Source: Kribbella monticola
Lineage (GTDB): Bacteria > Actinomycetota > Actinomycetes > Propionibacteriales > Kribbellaceae
DNA: 64,000 nt
Assembly (NCBI RefSeq): GCF_003261635.1
Contig: NZ_QFXK01000003.1
Location: forward strand, 62,001 to 126,000
Reading direction: 5' to 3'
Shown here in pieces: positions 44,632-54,282 of this stretch. Position 1 is the stretch's first letter. Every line of letters starts with the position of its first letter. The translations under genes and the position numbers were made by a program. The notes beneath the pieces are model-generated. The model searched no databases and had not been told where the DNA came from. It saw only the letters and a list, made by a program, of their open reading frames with translations.

Positions 44632-45487
44632 CAGGGTCGAGGAGTGGCGGATCTTGGCTTCACAACCAAGAAGTTCAAGGCATCCAAGCCGAGGAGGTAC
44701 CTCTCCAGATCAGCCGAGCGCGGCTGATTCACGGCGCAATTTCGCGTGCCCAGCTCAGCAACCTTTGCGTACATCGCGCGCCAATAGACTCGACCGCTCA
44801 ACGGAGCCGTCGGTGGATCCCACGATGACGACCTTGTTCATGCCAGCCGCGTACCTATCGTATGGGAGGCCCTCCTGTTCGAGCCTCGGTCGATCGGTTT
44901 GCTCCGAATCGTTCAAATCAAACCAACACCCGCCGAAGCGCTGCTTTCGTTCAGCGCTTTACGAACGAACCCGCTGTCCGGCCGATGCTTGCTCGGATCG
45001 ACGTCGAGCTCGCCGGACCTTTGGCGAGGAGGAGCCATACACTCATTGGGTAATCAGGTCGAGTGCATATATCCATAGCTCCGTGCGAGTGGCGACCGAT
45101 CCGGTCCATCACTGCACAAAACTAGTTGGCCTGCTCAGCATCTTGAAGAACAAGCGTCTGTCGGCAACAGAGGCGCTGGGCATGAACGACCTGGCAGAGG
45201 TGCGGTCGGGCTGGCGGCGGATCAGGAAAGGACGGAATCGTAGGAGCCTGTCATGGCCACGCCTAGAAGGTGCAAGCCGACGACGAAGGCAATGCTGACC
45301 CTACGAGACTGCGGCCCTCGTGGGCGATCAGCCTCGCGCCACACTTGTGGAGGCCTACAATGACGCGGGTGGTCTGAGGTCTCCTCCGCCTGACATCGTC
45401 GATTGACAGGCCGCCACAGCAGACCGACGCAGAGGTGCCTCGCGACTGATCGAGATATGCATGGCTGCCTAAGCCGCAGCCCGCAGG
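44632..45487. other. Decayed region
   Basis: No intact gene. A plus-strand open frame of 268 codons spans 44492-45298, but most of it is Arg/Ser-rich shadow. Only a short DUF2971-like piece near 45089 looks like former coding sequence. Confidence 0.4.
45089..45226 (+). pseudogene. Fragment of a DUF2971-like gene
   Basis: The stretch VATDPVHHCTKLVGLLSILK then RLSATEALGMNDLAEVRSGW follows the start pattern of DUF2971 proteins (hYT...L..IL....l.aS....lNDp.E). The rest of the family domain is missing. DUF2971 genes are common in defence islands; this one is dead. Confidence 0.45.
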
Positions 45488-47284
45488 TCAGCCCTGCTCA
45501 GGGTCAGCTGACCTCTCTTGCTCGGACGCAGCGGGCTCGTCGGTAGAACTCTCGTCGGCCTCTGCATTTTCGTCCGGAGCGAGGCAGTAGCGAATCCTTC
45601 GATCAGGGTTAGCCACTGTCCAGAAGGTTCGTCCATCGACCTCAACCTTGCGAAGAACCTCGGCGTTCTCGATCTCGATGAACACCTTTCCGAGCTCGAC
45701 ACGTTGATGCCCGACCATGACTGAGAACGGTGTTCCGATGACAATGTCGCCGTCGGTCAACTCTATCCCCGGTGTTTCAACAATTATGTCCTGCCCGTCC
45801 GGATAGGTGGCAGTTGGCATCTGGCCATCGAACAAAGCGGCAGCGAACCGCCAGTAGTTGAGCTGGCCAACCGTCTCGGTGTCGAGGTCAGGAAACGTGA
45901 TGATGCTCGACGAATGCGTTTGCAGCCTAGCTAGGAGTGTCGCGATTTTATACATCCGCTGGATGTGATCGCGGACGGTCTCGTCGTCGAGAAGCCCGAA
46001 GTTTTTGTCCGTGATGCCCTTAGCCGGAGGGGTGTGCCTGACACTCATCCGCCCAACGTTCGGAGCATGGCAGTGAAGGACAAAATCCAGCGCCTTTGCT
46101 ACGGCAGCAACTGGCAGCCCGATCACATCGCCGAAACTGAGCTTCCGGGAGCCGGATCGGTCCGCCAGCTTGTAGCGATCCTCCAAGATGAAGACACGGT
46201 TCTCCTCCTCAAGGACGACCCGGACACCATCGACGCCTTGAGATCGTTCGACTCGGTTGAGGTTGACTGCCGCAAGCACCTCGCCTGCAGGATTCATCAT
46301 TTCCACGTAGATCTCGGGGTTGTCGCCAAGATCGTTCAGCACTCCGCTGATTCGAATAGTGGCATCTTTAAGCGGACCACCCAGACCGCCCGGTGCGTCG
46401 ATCTCCCCGTTGAACGCGCCGGCTGGACTGGTGAACGGGGTGCCGTAGCTGACCATGTCTTGATGAGCCGCCGCGGCATCACTCTCCGACTTAAGGGTCA
46501 GCTCCCCATCGATAGTGATGGGCCGCTCATCAGTGGACACCGCGCAGCGCGCGATGACGTCTACGATGACCCAGTCGCCGCTGGCGCGGTCCCCCGTCAC
46601 GAAGGACATCACGAGATTCGGTCGGCCGCCCGCAGCCGGCAGCGCATCCCGGCCGAAGCGATGCTCGTACCGGTAGTGCGGGTCGTGATCCAGCGTTTGC
46701 AGCGCTTTCTGGACCCGCCTGTTGACCGTTGGTACGTCTAGACCATCGGGAAGGCTGTCCGCGGCGAAGATCGCGGCAACCTGTTGGTAGGCCTGCTCGA
46801 TCTTGCCGCGCCCACCATGGAGGTAGCAATCGACGACGTCGGCATACTTGGCGGCGTACTGGTCCACCGTCGCTAGGCCGTCCCAGATCGCCGTCACCCC
46901 GAAGTCCTTGCCGAGGTCGTGGAGCCAGTTCTCGGCCTCCGGCGAGGGATCCCACGGGGTGACTAGATGCCACTCGTCGACGTGGAGATCCTTCCAACGG
47001 GGATCCTTCTTGACCTTGCCATCATCCGAATCCGGACCCTTCAACCGTCTGAGGGACTTCTCCACCTCGGTCTTCTGTCCTGAGGTCAGCGGGACCGCGT
47101 AGCTCTTGACCTGATAAACAACGTCGAGCCCGGTGCCGTCGACATCACGTTCGAGGATGTCGATACCTCCATCCCCGACCGATGGAGTGATACGAGTCGA
47201 ACGGGGCCGCTCGCGGTTGATGAACATAGCGACAACGGCCTCAACGTCGTTGCCTTCGTACCGGGTCCATTCGATGCGCGTCAT
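45488..47284 (-). CDS. Nuclease-like protein with N-terminal PD-(D/E)XK (Mrr-like) domain
   Basis: A 598-residue protein from ATG 47284 (MTRIEWTRYEGNDVEAVVAM), with GAGGAG upstream. The N-terminal 110 residues carry a Mrr-like nuclease core: VGDGGIDILERD (catalytic Asp) and VVYQVKSYA (Q-x-K). After it comes a long region of unknown fold, mostly beta-rich (residues 250-450), and an acidic tail. It probably cleaves DNA; whether it is modification-dependent is unknown. It is 183 bases downstream of the two-gene unit before it and may be co-regulated. Confidence 0.7.
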   Translation of the reverse strand: MTRIEWTRYEGNDVEAVVAMFINRERPRSTRITPSVGDGGIDILERDVDGTGLDVVYQVKSYAVPLTSGQKTEVEKSLRRLKGPDSDDGKVKKDPRWKDLHVDEWHLVTPWDPSPEAENWLHDLGKDFGVTAIWDGLATVDQYAAKYADVVDCYLHGGRGKIEQAYQQVAAIFAADSLPDGLDVPTVNRRVQKALQTLDHDPHYRYEHRFGRDALPAAGGRPNLVMSFVTGDRASGDWVIVDVIARCAVSTDERPITIDGELTLKSESDAAAAHQDMVSYGTPFTSPAGAFNGEIDAPGGLGGPLKDATIRISGVLNDLGDNPEIYVEMMNPAGEVLAAVNLNRVERSQGVDGVRVVLEEENRVFILEDRYKLADRSGSRKLSFGDVIGLPVAAVAKALDFVLHCHAPNVGRMSVRHTPPAKGITDKNFGLLDDETVRDHIQRMYKIATLLARLQTHSSSIITFPDLDTETVGQLNYWRFAAALFDGQMPTATYPDGQDIIVETPGIELTDGDIVIGTPFSVMVGHQRVELGKVFIEIENAEVLRKVEVDGRTFWTVANPDRRIRYCLAPDENAEADESSTDEPAASEQERSADPEQG

Positions 47285-47466
47285 ACAGATCTCCTCGCGG
47301 CTTTGGGCCGATCCTCGTCGTGGTAGATGCGCCTGCATGTCCCAGGCTTGGCTTCCCGAATCTCACCGCGTCTCAATGTCCTTCCATGACGCGCTGTTCA
47401 ACCAGCCTCGTGAATCGCGTTCCTACAGATCGATGTCGACGAGTAAAGACCTGCGCTGGTCGGGAC

Positions 47467-48870
47467 CTACTTCGCAGGCTGCTCAGGATCCTTGACCGGA
47501 CGCGGAGGCGTCTGGCTTGCCGAAGTGTCCCTGCCGGTTCTGTCCGGAACGATGCCTGCGCGACGATCGAAATCTAGCTCCAAGGCCGGTCTTAGCGAGG
47601 CCGCAAGATTGCTGCCGACAACTGCATCCAGGCATCGGAGAGCCGCATTTAGTAGGTACCTATGCTCAACCGTGAATAGGTGGTCAAAGGCTGGCTGCGT
47701 GTGAGCCGAGCCGCCCAGCAACCCCTCGAACAGCGCCAGTTCGGCTGTCTGCAAGAGCTCTCTTGCGACGGCCGGATTGGCGCGAAGGCGCTCGCCAAGA
47801 TCTACATAGCGGTCAAGCCAAGGAGGTGGATCCGTCACAAGTTGACGAAGACTTATGGGAGGCACGTCCTGCCTACCTGAACCTGACCTTGCGTAGCTCT
47901 GGTGGACTCGCTCAACGATCAAGTTGAGCACTTCATCCGCCTTCTCTAGGACCCCGAGGACATGTGCGTTGTCGGGGCTGCCGACCGTCATTGTCAGTTG
48001 GGTCCGAGCGCGCAGATCCGCGCTTGAAACTTCGTCGAGTGTTCCCGCGTCTTGGATGGCGGCGATTAGTAACGTCATCAACGCATGTGAAGCAATCACC
48101 ATGCCTGCAGGCTGCGGCAAGACCCCGCCAGCAGCAAGGGCAGTCCGGAGGGCGCCCAATGACGAAAGGCATCTGGCCGAGTCCGAGCGGACCGCGTCGT
48201 ACCTAAGAAATGCCACCAACTCAGATGGGATGTGACTCAGACCTTTGAGCTGGGAGTCCGTGCGCGTCTCAGCAAGGGCGCAGATCTCGCCGTCCACATG
48301 CGCGAATCGTTGCGGAATCCAGCCATGGCCTTCTTCGCGCGCCCTGAGAGTTTCGACGTCGAGAATACGCAGGCCGAGCTCCGCGGCGACATGACGACCT
48401 CGACGGGAGACGGTCTGTCTGACAAGCACGGCTCGCTCAGCACCGACGAATCGTTGAAGACCTGCGAGCCAGAGCAGCCGATCTGGCTCACCAGATTGCC
48501 CTCTGCCGCTCTTGCACTCAAGGATCGAACGCGATACCCGCAGTCGACCATCAATGTCGATCGCTAGGACGTCGATGTCGGTCAGGATCGCGCGGCCAGC
48601 TTCCGCGTCCACTCTGACTGGAACGCGAAGGCGCGCGAGTGCCCCCTCCGCAAACTCGAGCCGCGCGACACGGCGCTCAAGGTCTGCTCCATCGCTCGTT
48701 GTCTGAGCGGTTGGCCGCGGCGGAGATGAACGCCGGCGCCGCGACGAAGCACCATGGCCGACCCCTCGCTCATCGGCAGTAGTGCGTTGGCTAGCGCTGA
48801 TGCCGACTTCCTGTTCGATTTCCAAACCTCCGAGCTCAGGCTGATCGAAGTTCTCGCCGCCATCCATCAA
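47467..48870 (-). CDS. Nuclease-like protein, PD-(D/E)XK core
   Basis: A 467-residue protein. After a disordered N-terminus (about 65 residues), LTDIDVLAIDIDGRLRVSRS and ILECKSGRGQSGE give the Asp and E-x-K of a restriction-endonuclease-like fold. The remaining 300 residues are helical with no clear family. The start overlaps the previous gene's stop by 4 bases (ATGA), so the two are translationally coupled. Confidence 0.65.
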   Translation of the reverse strand: MMDGGENFDQPELGGLEIEQEVGISASQRTTADERGVGHGASSRRRRSSPPRPTAQTTSDGADLERRVARLEFAEGALARLRVPVRVDAEAGRAILTDIDVLAIDIDGRLRVSRSILECKSGRGQSGEPDRLLWLAGLQRFVGAERAVLVRQTVSRRGRHVAAELGLRILDVETLRAREEGHGWIPQRFAHVDGEICALAETRTDSQLKGLSHIPSELVAFLRYDAVRSDSARCLSSLGALRTALAAGGVLPQPAGMVIASHALMTLLIAAIQDAGTLDEVSSADLRARTQLTMTVGSPDNAHVLGVLEKADEVLNLIVERVHQSYARSGSGRQDVPPISLRQLVTDPPPWLDRYVDLGERLRANPAVARELLQTAELALFEGLLGGSAHTQPAFDHLFTVEHRYLLNAALRCLDAVVGSNLAASLRPALELDFDRRAGIVPDRTGRDTSASQTPPRPVKDPEQPAK

Positions 48871-50132
48871 AATGACCTTTTGGCTGTCACATCACGCAGC
48901 GCATCAATGAGGCGCTGCGCGGTTACATCATCGGTCGTCGCCTCGCTCGCCATGCGAGCCCGCTCTCTCTCGATATGTGAGTACGAGCGCTGGTCACCGA
49001 TTGACGCCAGGCTACCTGGGTTGGTCGTTCGGCTCGCACCCCGTGAATCGAGGATTTCGAGCGCGGCCTCTGCGACGTCGGACTGTAGAAGACGCATCCG
49101 GTAGCCGCCCCACGTCCCGTGCGGAACAACCTCAATCGTGCCTGCAGTTTCGAGCATGGGGTAGTCGGTTGCTATCTGCGGAACGTTGCCGGCCTCCCCA
49201 TCCCTGATAAGCGTGTAGAGGAACCCACCAGGGCTGTGCAGCTTCCAGCTCGCAAACGTGGCCGCATAAATCATGCTTCCTACGAGTTGGCGAACATGGC
49301 CGGACGGATCGCCAGATGCGACACCGAACGCGTCACGGCCAAGGTGGGGCGTGAAGAGGAAACGCTGCTCGTCTCCACTAGACGTCTGAACCACAGATCG
49401 CTGCACAAGGCCTTGCGATACCGCGAAATCGACCCACCGAGGTTCCGTCGACTTGACATGCGCCTCAGGCAGCCCCGGAGCTTCGGCAACCTCCTCAATC
49501 AGAGCGCCAACCTCGACGTTTGCCCGGGCATCCTCGGCCTTCAGTGCCGCTCGGGCGACATCCCCATCGCCGACCCAAATATTGGGATTGAAGAGAACAG
49601 TTCTTCCGTCGTCACCATTTACCTGACGAAGGAGCTGCACAGAGACGAGATGCCGAACAGCCTCCCTAGCTGCTTCTTCACCGAACTCCACCGACACGGC
49701 CTGGAGCGCGGTCGAATACTCCAGCGGCTGCACGGTCGTGGCCCGAAGCAACAGCAGAGCAGCGCGCTGTAGCGGCGTGGCCATGACGATGTCCAGCATC
49801 CGGCTTGCAGCGTCGATCAGCTCTGCAGGCGGTGGTATCAACGCTTCGATGCTGACCAGGGTGCCGTCGGCATCTCGCCGACCCTCCACCCATCCCAGCT
49901 GCTCCAACGTTGGCAGGATCTCGCGGTCCAGTTGGCGGGGCCCGATCTTGGCTTCGATGGCGATCGCTGCCAGCTTCACCGCCGACGAAACCTGGCTACT
50001 GCGGAGGCGCCAGGCCAACTCGTATACCTGACCCCCGAACTGGAGCGATTCCAAGGCCGCGTGCGCGGGCGACACTCCGTAAGCCGACAGATGACGGGAA
50101 AGTCCAAGTAACAACTCCGCGTCGTGAAGCAC
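48867..50132 (-). CDS. Partner protein of the nuclease unit, unknown function
   Basis: About 421 residues. GTG 50132 (VLHDAELLLGLSRHL) is preferred over ATG 50138 because GGAGG sits only one base before the ATG but 7 before the GTG. The protein is soluble and helical; winged-helix-like stretches (LDREILPTLEQLGWVEGRRD; AAREAVRHLVSVQLLRQVNG) suggest a regulator or DNA-binding scaffold. Coupled to the nuclease downstream by ATGA. Divergent from the gene at 50370. Confidence 0.55.
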   Translation of the reverse strand: MLHDAELLLGLSRHLSAYGVSPAHAALESLQFGGQVYELAWRLRSSQVSSAVKLAAIAIEAKIGPRQLDREILPTLEQLGWVEGRRDADGTLVSIEALIPPPAELIDAASRMLDIVMATPLQRAALLLLRATTVQPLEYSTALQAVSVEFGEEAAREAVRHLVSVQLLRQVNGDDGRTVLFNPNIWVGDGDVARAALKAEDARANVEVGALIEEVAEAPGLPEAHVKSTEPRWVDFAVSQGLVQRSVVQTSSGDEQRFLFTPHLGRDAFGVASGDPSGHVRQLVGSMIYAATFASWKLHSPGGFLYTLIRDGEAGNVPQIATDYPMLETAGTIEVVPHGTWGGYRMRLLQSDVAEAALEILDSRGASRTTNPGSLASIGDQRSYSHIERERARMASEATTDDVTAQRLIDALRDVTAKRSF

Positions 50133-50369
50133 CTTCATTCCTCCCAAACACATCCAGCGGCAGCGAGTACCGCTGCCGCTTCCCCTTGCCGCAAACCTAC
50201 AGGTGATCTGCGCCACAGCTTGTCCGACAGGCCGCAGCTGCCACCACGAGCTGCGCTCCGGCAGACGCATAGCCCGGCGCGTGCCGCGTGTCGGCTTGGT
50301 TCGCGGAAATATGTCTGCTTTTATCTCCTCATCTGAGGTCGGGAAAGCCGACATTTAAGGGGTGTCTAC

Positions 50370-51023
50370 GTGGTTGACTTTGCTTCTGAGGCGCAGCAGC
50401 GACGGATGCAGGAGATCTTCGGGTTCAGGGGCGACCTGATCCGTGATCAGGTGATCGCGCGGGCAGCGGCCTTCAGTCGTAGCTATGTGGACGGGCTGTA
50501 TCCGCCCTCGGCCCCAGGGAGCGTGCGATGGATCCATACCGTTGCCTCGCTTCGTGAGGCGCTGGCGTCGTTGGGTTATGAGCCGAGCGAGCAGGGTCAA
50601 CTCTCCCGCACGATTCACAGCGACAGGCGCATCGCGATCCTGCCGTCGACGGGTAGCCCGGCTACCGGAGTCCCGTTCTATGTTGCTGGCAAGCACCCGA
50701 GTACGAAGTGGCCGAAAGGCGAGCGGACGGCGGAGGCCGTCCGGCAGAACTCGCAGCCTTCATTGTTCGGCGACGACGTCCCGGAAGATGACGACGAGCT
50801 TGGCGGCATCAAGTTGGAGACATGGATGCTGCTTCAGTACGCGACCGAAGATGAGGTCCGTGCTGAGCTGTCCTTGCCTGCCGACATCGATGATCGAGGC
50901 TTCATTAGGAAGTGGAGCGTTCGGCTGATCCTGCCGCCGTTTGCCAACGATGGTGGACCGGTTGATCACTACGACGATGGCGAAGGCGAGGACCCGATCG
51001 ACGTGCCCGTTGAGCCGAAGTAA
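50370..51023 (+). CDS. Hypothetical protein paired with XRE-ImmA gene
   Basis: A 217-residue acidic protein from GTG 50370 (AAGGGG upstream). An internal stretch SLREALASLGYEPSEQG resembles a helical DNA-binding or adaptor segment; the end is Asp/Glu-rich (DHYDDGEGEDPIDVPVEPK). No family recognised. It ends 12 bases before the XRE-ImmA start, so the two form an operon and it may be the protease's substrate or partner. Confidence 0.55.
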   Translation: MVDFASEAQQRRMQEIFGFRGDLIRDQVIARAAAFSRSYVDGLYPPSAPGSVRWIHTVASLREALASLGYEPSEQGQLSRTIHSDRRIAILPSTGSPATGVPFYVAGKHPSTKWPKGERTAEAVRQNSQPSLFGDDVPEDDDELGGIKLETWMLLQYATEDEVRAELSLPADIDDRGFIRKWSVRLILPPFANDGGPVDHYDDGEGEDPIDVPVEPK

Positions 51024-51035
51024 ACGACCGAGCAG

Positions 51036-52160
51036 GTGCTTGATACCGTGCCAGCCGTGCAGCTCAACCCATCGCGACTGCGGCTTGCCCGTCAGCGCCG
51101 TGGCCTGTCTGCGGCCGCTCTTGGGCAGGCCATTGACGTGAGCCCGCGGACAATCGCGCGTTGGGAGGATGGAAGGTCCGACCCTCTGCCGGCAAACCTG
51201 GAAGCCCTGAGCCAGGAGCTCGAGGTGCCGCTGTCGTTCTTCATGGCTCAGGACGCCGAGTTTGTTCCGGTTGAAGCAGTGAGTTTCAGGGCCCTAAGCA
51301 AGATGACTGCCCGGCAACGTGATTCGGCTACTGCGGCTGGCGCCATCGCACTTGAACTTGCGCGGTGGATCGAGGAGCGTTTCACCCTGCCAGCGGCGGA
51401 CATCCCCACGCTGGAAGGTCAGGATCCGGAGCAAGCGGCGGCGATCGTTCGGGAGCGATGGGGACTCGGACAGACGCCGATCAGCAACATGGTTCACCTC
51501 CTAGAGATGCACGGTGTTCGGGTCTTCTCGCTGGCCAGTGATGTCGCCAGCGTCGACGCGTATAGCTTTCGGACAAACGGCGTACCGTTCGTCATCCTGA
51601 ACACAGGTAAGACCGGAGAGCGGCGCCGGTTCGATGCTGCGCATGAGCTCGGACACCTGGTCATGCACTGTGGTGATGAGGTACCGCACGGGAAGGAAGC
51701 CGAGCAAGTAGCGCAAAAGTTCGCGGCGGCATTTCTTATGCCCAGGCGGCCAGTGCTAGCGTCAGGTCTGCGTAACGCTGGTATCGATCAGATTCTCATT
51801 GCCAAGCGCCACTGGAAGGTTGCCGCAATGGCGCTGACTCATCGGCTGGCCGAGTTGGATCTCTTGACTGAGTGGGGCTATCGCGACACGTGCGTTCGCC
51901 TGACGCAGATGGGGTATCGGCGAGGAGAGCTGTCAGGCGCTATCGTCCCGGAGACTTCGCAAGTCTTGGCGAAGGTCTTCAAGGCCCTGCGAGAACAAGG
52001 CATTGGACCAACCGAGATTGCTGACAAAATCAACGTTCTGCCCGAGGAGCTTCGACGTCATGTCTTTGGGTTGACGCCGATCGCAGTCGACGGTGACAAA
52101 CATGGCGGTCCATCCCCAGAGGGGCGCAGGCTACGGGTCCTCTCCAGTCCAAAGTCGTGA
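51036..52160 (+). CDS. XRE regulator fused to ImmA/IrrE metallopeptidase
   Basis: A 374-residue protein. The N-terminal XRE helix-turn-helix is RLRLARQRRGLSAAALGQAI, then VSPRTIARWEDGRSDP. The middle is the ImmA/IrrE (M78) protease: FDAAHELGHLVMH with HExxH and later EAEQVAQKFAAAFLMP. Members cleave repressors or antitoxins after a signal. The GTG at 51036 is used; a GTG four codons on is possible. Confidence 0.88.
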   Translation: MLDTVPAVQLNPSRLRLARQRRGLSAAALGQAIDVSPRTIARWEDGRSDPLPANLEALSQELEVPLSFFMAQDAEFVPVEAVSFRALSKMTARQRDSATAAGAIALELARWIEERFTLPAADIPTLEGQDPEQAAAIVRERWGLGQTPISNMVHLLEMHGVRVFSLASDVASVDAYSFRTNGVPFVILNTGKTGERRRFDAAHELGHLVMHCGDEVPHGKEAEQVAQKFAAAFLMPRRPVLASGLRNAGIDQILIAKRHWKVAAMALTHRLAELDLLTEWGYRDTCVRLTQMGYRRGELSGAIVPETSQVLAKVFKALREQGIGPTEIADKINVLPEELRRHVFGLTPIAVDGDKHGGPSPEGRRLRVLSSPKS

Positions 52161-52230
52161 TAGGACCGGAGCAAGTCCGAGAGCCAGGATGCGCGACCCG
52201 ACGTCGGCGCTTTGCCTCGACATACTAGTC

Positions 52231-53169
52231 CTAATGAGCCTCGTGCTCCGCGCTCCATTCGAAGTCAACGTCGAGCATCTTGAGTAGAGCTGTCACGTGC
52301 ATGAGCGACAGAGTCGCATTGATCCGCGTGTACTGGCGGCGCGAGACTCCGTGGGCGGTGGCATGGCGGCTGTATCTGGTCGGGATCGCCTCTCCAGCAC
52401 TCGGAGAGTACTGACCGTGAGCCACCCAGATCGGTCCGAGAACCATAGCGATTCGAAAACCATGATCTTCGAAATCAAACTTGGTCTTCTGACTGACGAT
52501 GACGCCACGATAGGCAGGATCAAATTCCTTCCGCAATATCGTATCCATCAGATTCGCGCTAAGTGCCTGACTGGCGGAAATATTGTTACTCAGCAGCGCC
52601 GCGGACGCTTCCTTTGCGAAACCCACATGTTCAGCAAGCCTCTTCTCGCCAACTCCATCGAGCACCTCCGCACAGGCTTCCGCGATAGTTCGCCAGTTGC
52701 GCCCAATCACTGCGCGCCTGTCGGCCGGAGAAGATGCCTCTAGGACGCGCTCAAGGATCCCCACCGGAGGAACCCAAGCCAGCGGTAGTCCTTCATCGAT
52801 CAGCAGCGCCTTCATCATCGAATAGTGATGAACGTCGACACCACGCCAGTTGAGGGGAAGCTGTCGTTCAACAACCTTCTTGAATTCTTCTAGTATCCGA
52901 GCAAAATCCTCAGATACTAGAAACTCCCCCAGGGCGCGGACCGCCGGCCGCAGGAACTCAGCCGCACGGTTCATCATCGATGCGACCGCAAGCATCGTGG
53001 ATCGATAGCCGTTCGCGAGGTTAGCAGAGCTGCTCAGGAGAAGTTTCGCGTATTGAGCCTCTGGAGGATTCGAACCGGCTGCGCCGCTCTCAACGGTACC
53101 CAAGGCGTATATGCCCGGCTCCAACGGCGGTACGGCATCCGAACTGTCATCCGGAGGTGACATCTTCAC
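52231..53169 (-). CDS. Helical protein with C-terminal R-x4-H motif (possible HEPN RNase)
   Basis: A 312-residue protein, mostly helical. Near the C-terminus, RYSRHATAHGVSRRQY contains RHATAH, which fits the R-x4-6-H catalytic motif of HEPN ribonucleases, followed by helices (LSLMHVTALLKMLDVDF) as in abortive-infection HEPN domains. The motif alone is short, so this is a hypothesis. It lies 40 bases downstream of the SecB-like gene and is the last gene of the TAC operon. Confidence 0.5.
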   Translation of the reverse strand: MKMSPPDDSSDAVPPLEPGIYALGTVESGAAGSNPPEAQYAKLLLSSSANLANGYRSTMLAVASMMNRAAEFLRPAVRALGEFLVSEDFARILEEFKKVVERQLPLNWRGVDVHHYSMMKALLIDEGLPLAWVPPVGILERVLEASSPADRRAVIGRNWRTIAEACAEVLDGVGEKRLAEHVGFAKEASAALLSNNISASQALSANLMDTILRKEFDPAYRGVIVSQKTKFDFEDHGFRIAMVLGPIWVAHGQYSPSAGEAIPTRYSRHATAHGVSRRQYTRINATLSLMHVTALLKMLDVDFEWSAEHEAH

Positions 53170-53209
53170 TATGATTCTCGTTTCTCACCCGGACCGCCAA
53201 ATCGGCAAC

Positions 53210-53713
53210 TTAGGAGGCGGGTTCCATATTTGGCCTATCAATCGGTAGCTTCAGAGTTGCGATATGCAGCGAAGGAAGACCCATGCGACCTGTGATGTCA
53301 GCCACGAACGCCCGAGCGTATGGATGCAGCGCAAGCCTGCCGGTTGTCTCCCCGAAAGAATCCAACTCATCATTACTGAACTTATTTGGCTCTGAACCGG
53401 GCGCTTCAACAGAGAAGTTGGCAGCAAGCTTAAAGTTGAGGAACAAGACTTCCTCACCCGGAGGTTCTCCAGAGTCATCCGGCGTCGCATTATCATCCAA
53501 CGCGAAAACCTTCAGCTTATACGTACCATCAATAATCAGCACCGATGTGTCCGGGATCATCTGAACCTGAATGGTCCCATCGAAAGAGTAAGTGAGATCA
53601 CTCGACGGAACGAGGCCCAGGTTCGACTGCACACTGAACAATCGAACATCCTGTAGATCAGCGCACGAATTTACCCGCGCCGCGCGGATCCAAGCACTAT
53701 TAGAATCGATCAT
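53210..53713 (-). CDS. SecB-like chaperone of a toxin-antitoxin-chaperone system
   Basis: A 167-residue protein from ATG 53713 (MIDSNSAWIRAAR), 5 bases after the higA stop. It has SecB features: beta strands with YSFDGTIQVQMIPD and VLFLNFKLAANFSVE, and a C-terminal LHPYARAFVADITGRMGLPS, where SecB has NPYARE...GFP. Expected to hold the antitoxin HigA unfolded or protected, as Rv1957 does in Mycobacterium tuberculosis. An upstream ATG (53752) overlapping higA is less likely. Confidence 0.75.
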   Translation of the reverse strand: MIDSNSAWIRAARVNSCADLQDVRLFSVQSNLGLVPSSDLTYSFDGTIQVQMIPDTSVLIIDGTYKLKVFALDDNATPDDSGEPPGEEVLFLNFKLAANFSVEAPGSEPNKFSNDELDSFGETTGRLALHPYARAFVADITGRMGLPSLHIATLKLPIDRPNMEPAS

Positions 53714-53718
53714 GGACT

Positions 53719-54162
53719 TTACGATGCTAAGTCGAAGTTGCCGGATACACATCTCTTAGGCTTCGGATTCCACGACAGCGCGCGCGGACTCGGCTCGCCC
53801 TGACAGAGTTCATGACCGACGGTGACATTCCCCGGCCGATACACGTCCTGGCGGACGCCAGCATCAGAGTTGTAGCGGATCTCCCACCAGAAGTGGGCGT
53901 CCACCGCACGTGCGTACCGCTGGATCGTTGAGATTCGAGGGTCGCTGCCCTCCGTCTCAAACCCGGACACACTTGGCTGCTTTACCCCCATGCGACTCGC
54001 GAGCTGCTTCTGAGTCAGACTAAGCCTGTGCCGAGCTCGGATCAGAGCATCGACAAGAGCGTTGCGCGACTGCGCATCCTCGAACGAGGCGCGGGCTTCG
54101 GGATCTTCCAGAACTCGGGCGAGGAAGTTGTAAAACTGGGCTTGAGGCTGGTCGTGGTTCAT
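53719..54162 (-). CDS. higA: HigA-like antitoxin with chaperone-addiction-type tail
   Basis: A 147-residue protein from ATG 54162, with AGGAG upstream. The XRE helix-turn-helix is RLSLTQKQLASRMGVKQPSV, then GFETEGSDPRISTIQRYARA. About 55 residues follow the HTH, a length and position matching the ChAD tail that makes HigA depend on a SecB-like chaperone. It neutralises the toxin upstream and probably binds the palindrome at 54203-54231. Confidence 0.8.
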   Translation of the reverse strand: MNHDQPQAQFYNFLARVLEDPEARASFEDAQSRNALVDALIRARHRLSLTQKQLASRMGVKQPSVSGFETEGSDPRISTIQRYARAVDAHFWWEIRYNSDAGVRQDVYRPGNVTVGHELCQGEPSPRALSWNPKPKRCVSGNFDLAS

Positions 54163-54202
54163 GGAGCGACTCCTGGCGGCGGGGTTAGATGCGTGTGACC
54201 TC

Positions 54203-54231
54203 ACCTATCGGTTACGACCGATACTATAGGT
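54203..54231. promoter_or_regulatory. Operator-promoter in the higB-higA spacer
   Basis: Perfect inverted repeat TATCGGT-TACG-ACCGATA (54206-54223) inside a wider pair ACCTAT...ATAGGT. On the minus strand TTGACA and TATAGT are both present nearby, though not at ideal spacing. It lies in the 120-base spacer before higA, so higA-secB can be transcribed without the toxin. HigA binding is inferred. Confidence 0.6.
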
Positions 54232-54282
54232 AGCTTGTCAATTGGCAAGGTTGTCTCACGCTGGGCGGTTGTCAAGAGTTGG

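Noticed and set aside
44492..45298. A 268-codon gene
   Set aside because: It overlaps the end of the membrane protein gene and most of it has shadow-like composition; only a short DUF2971-like piece looks real.
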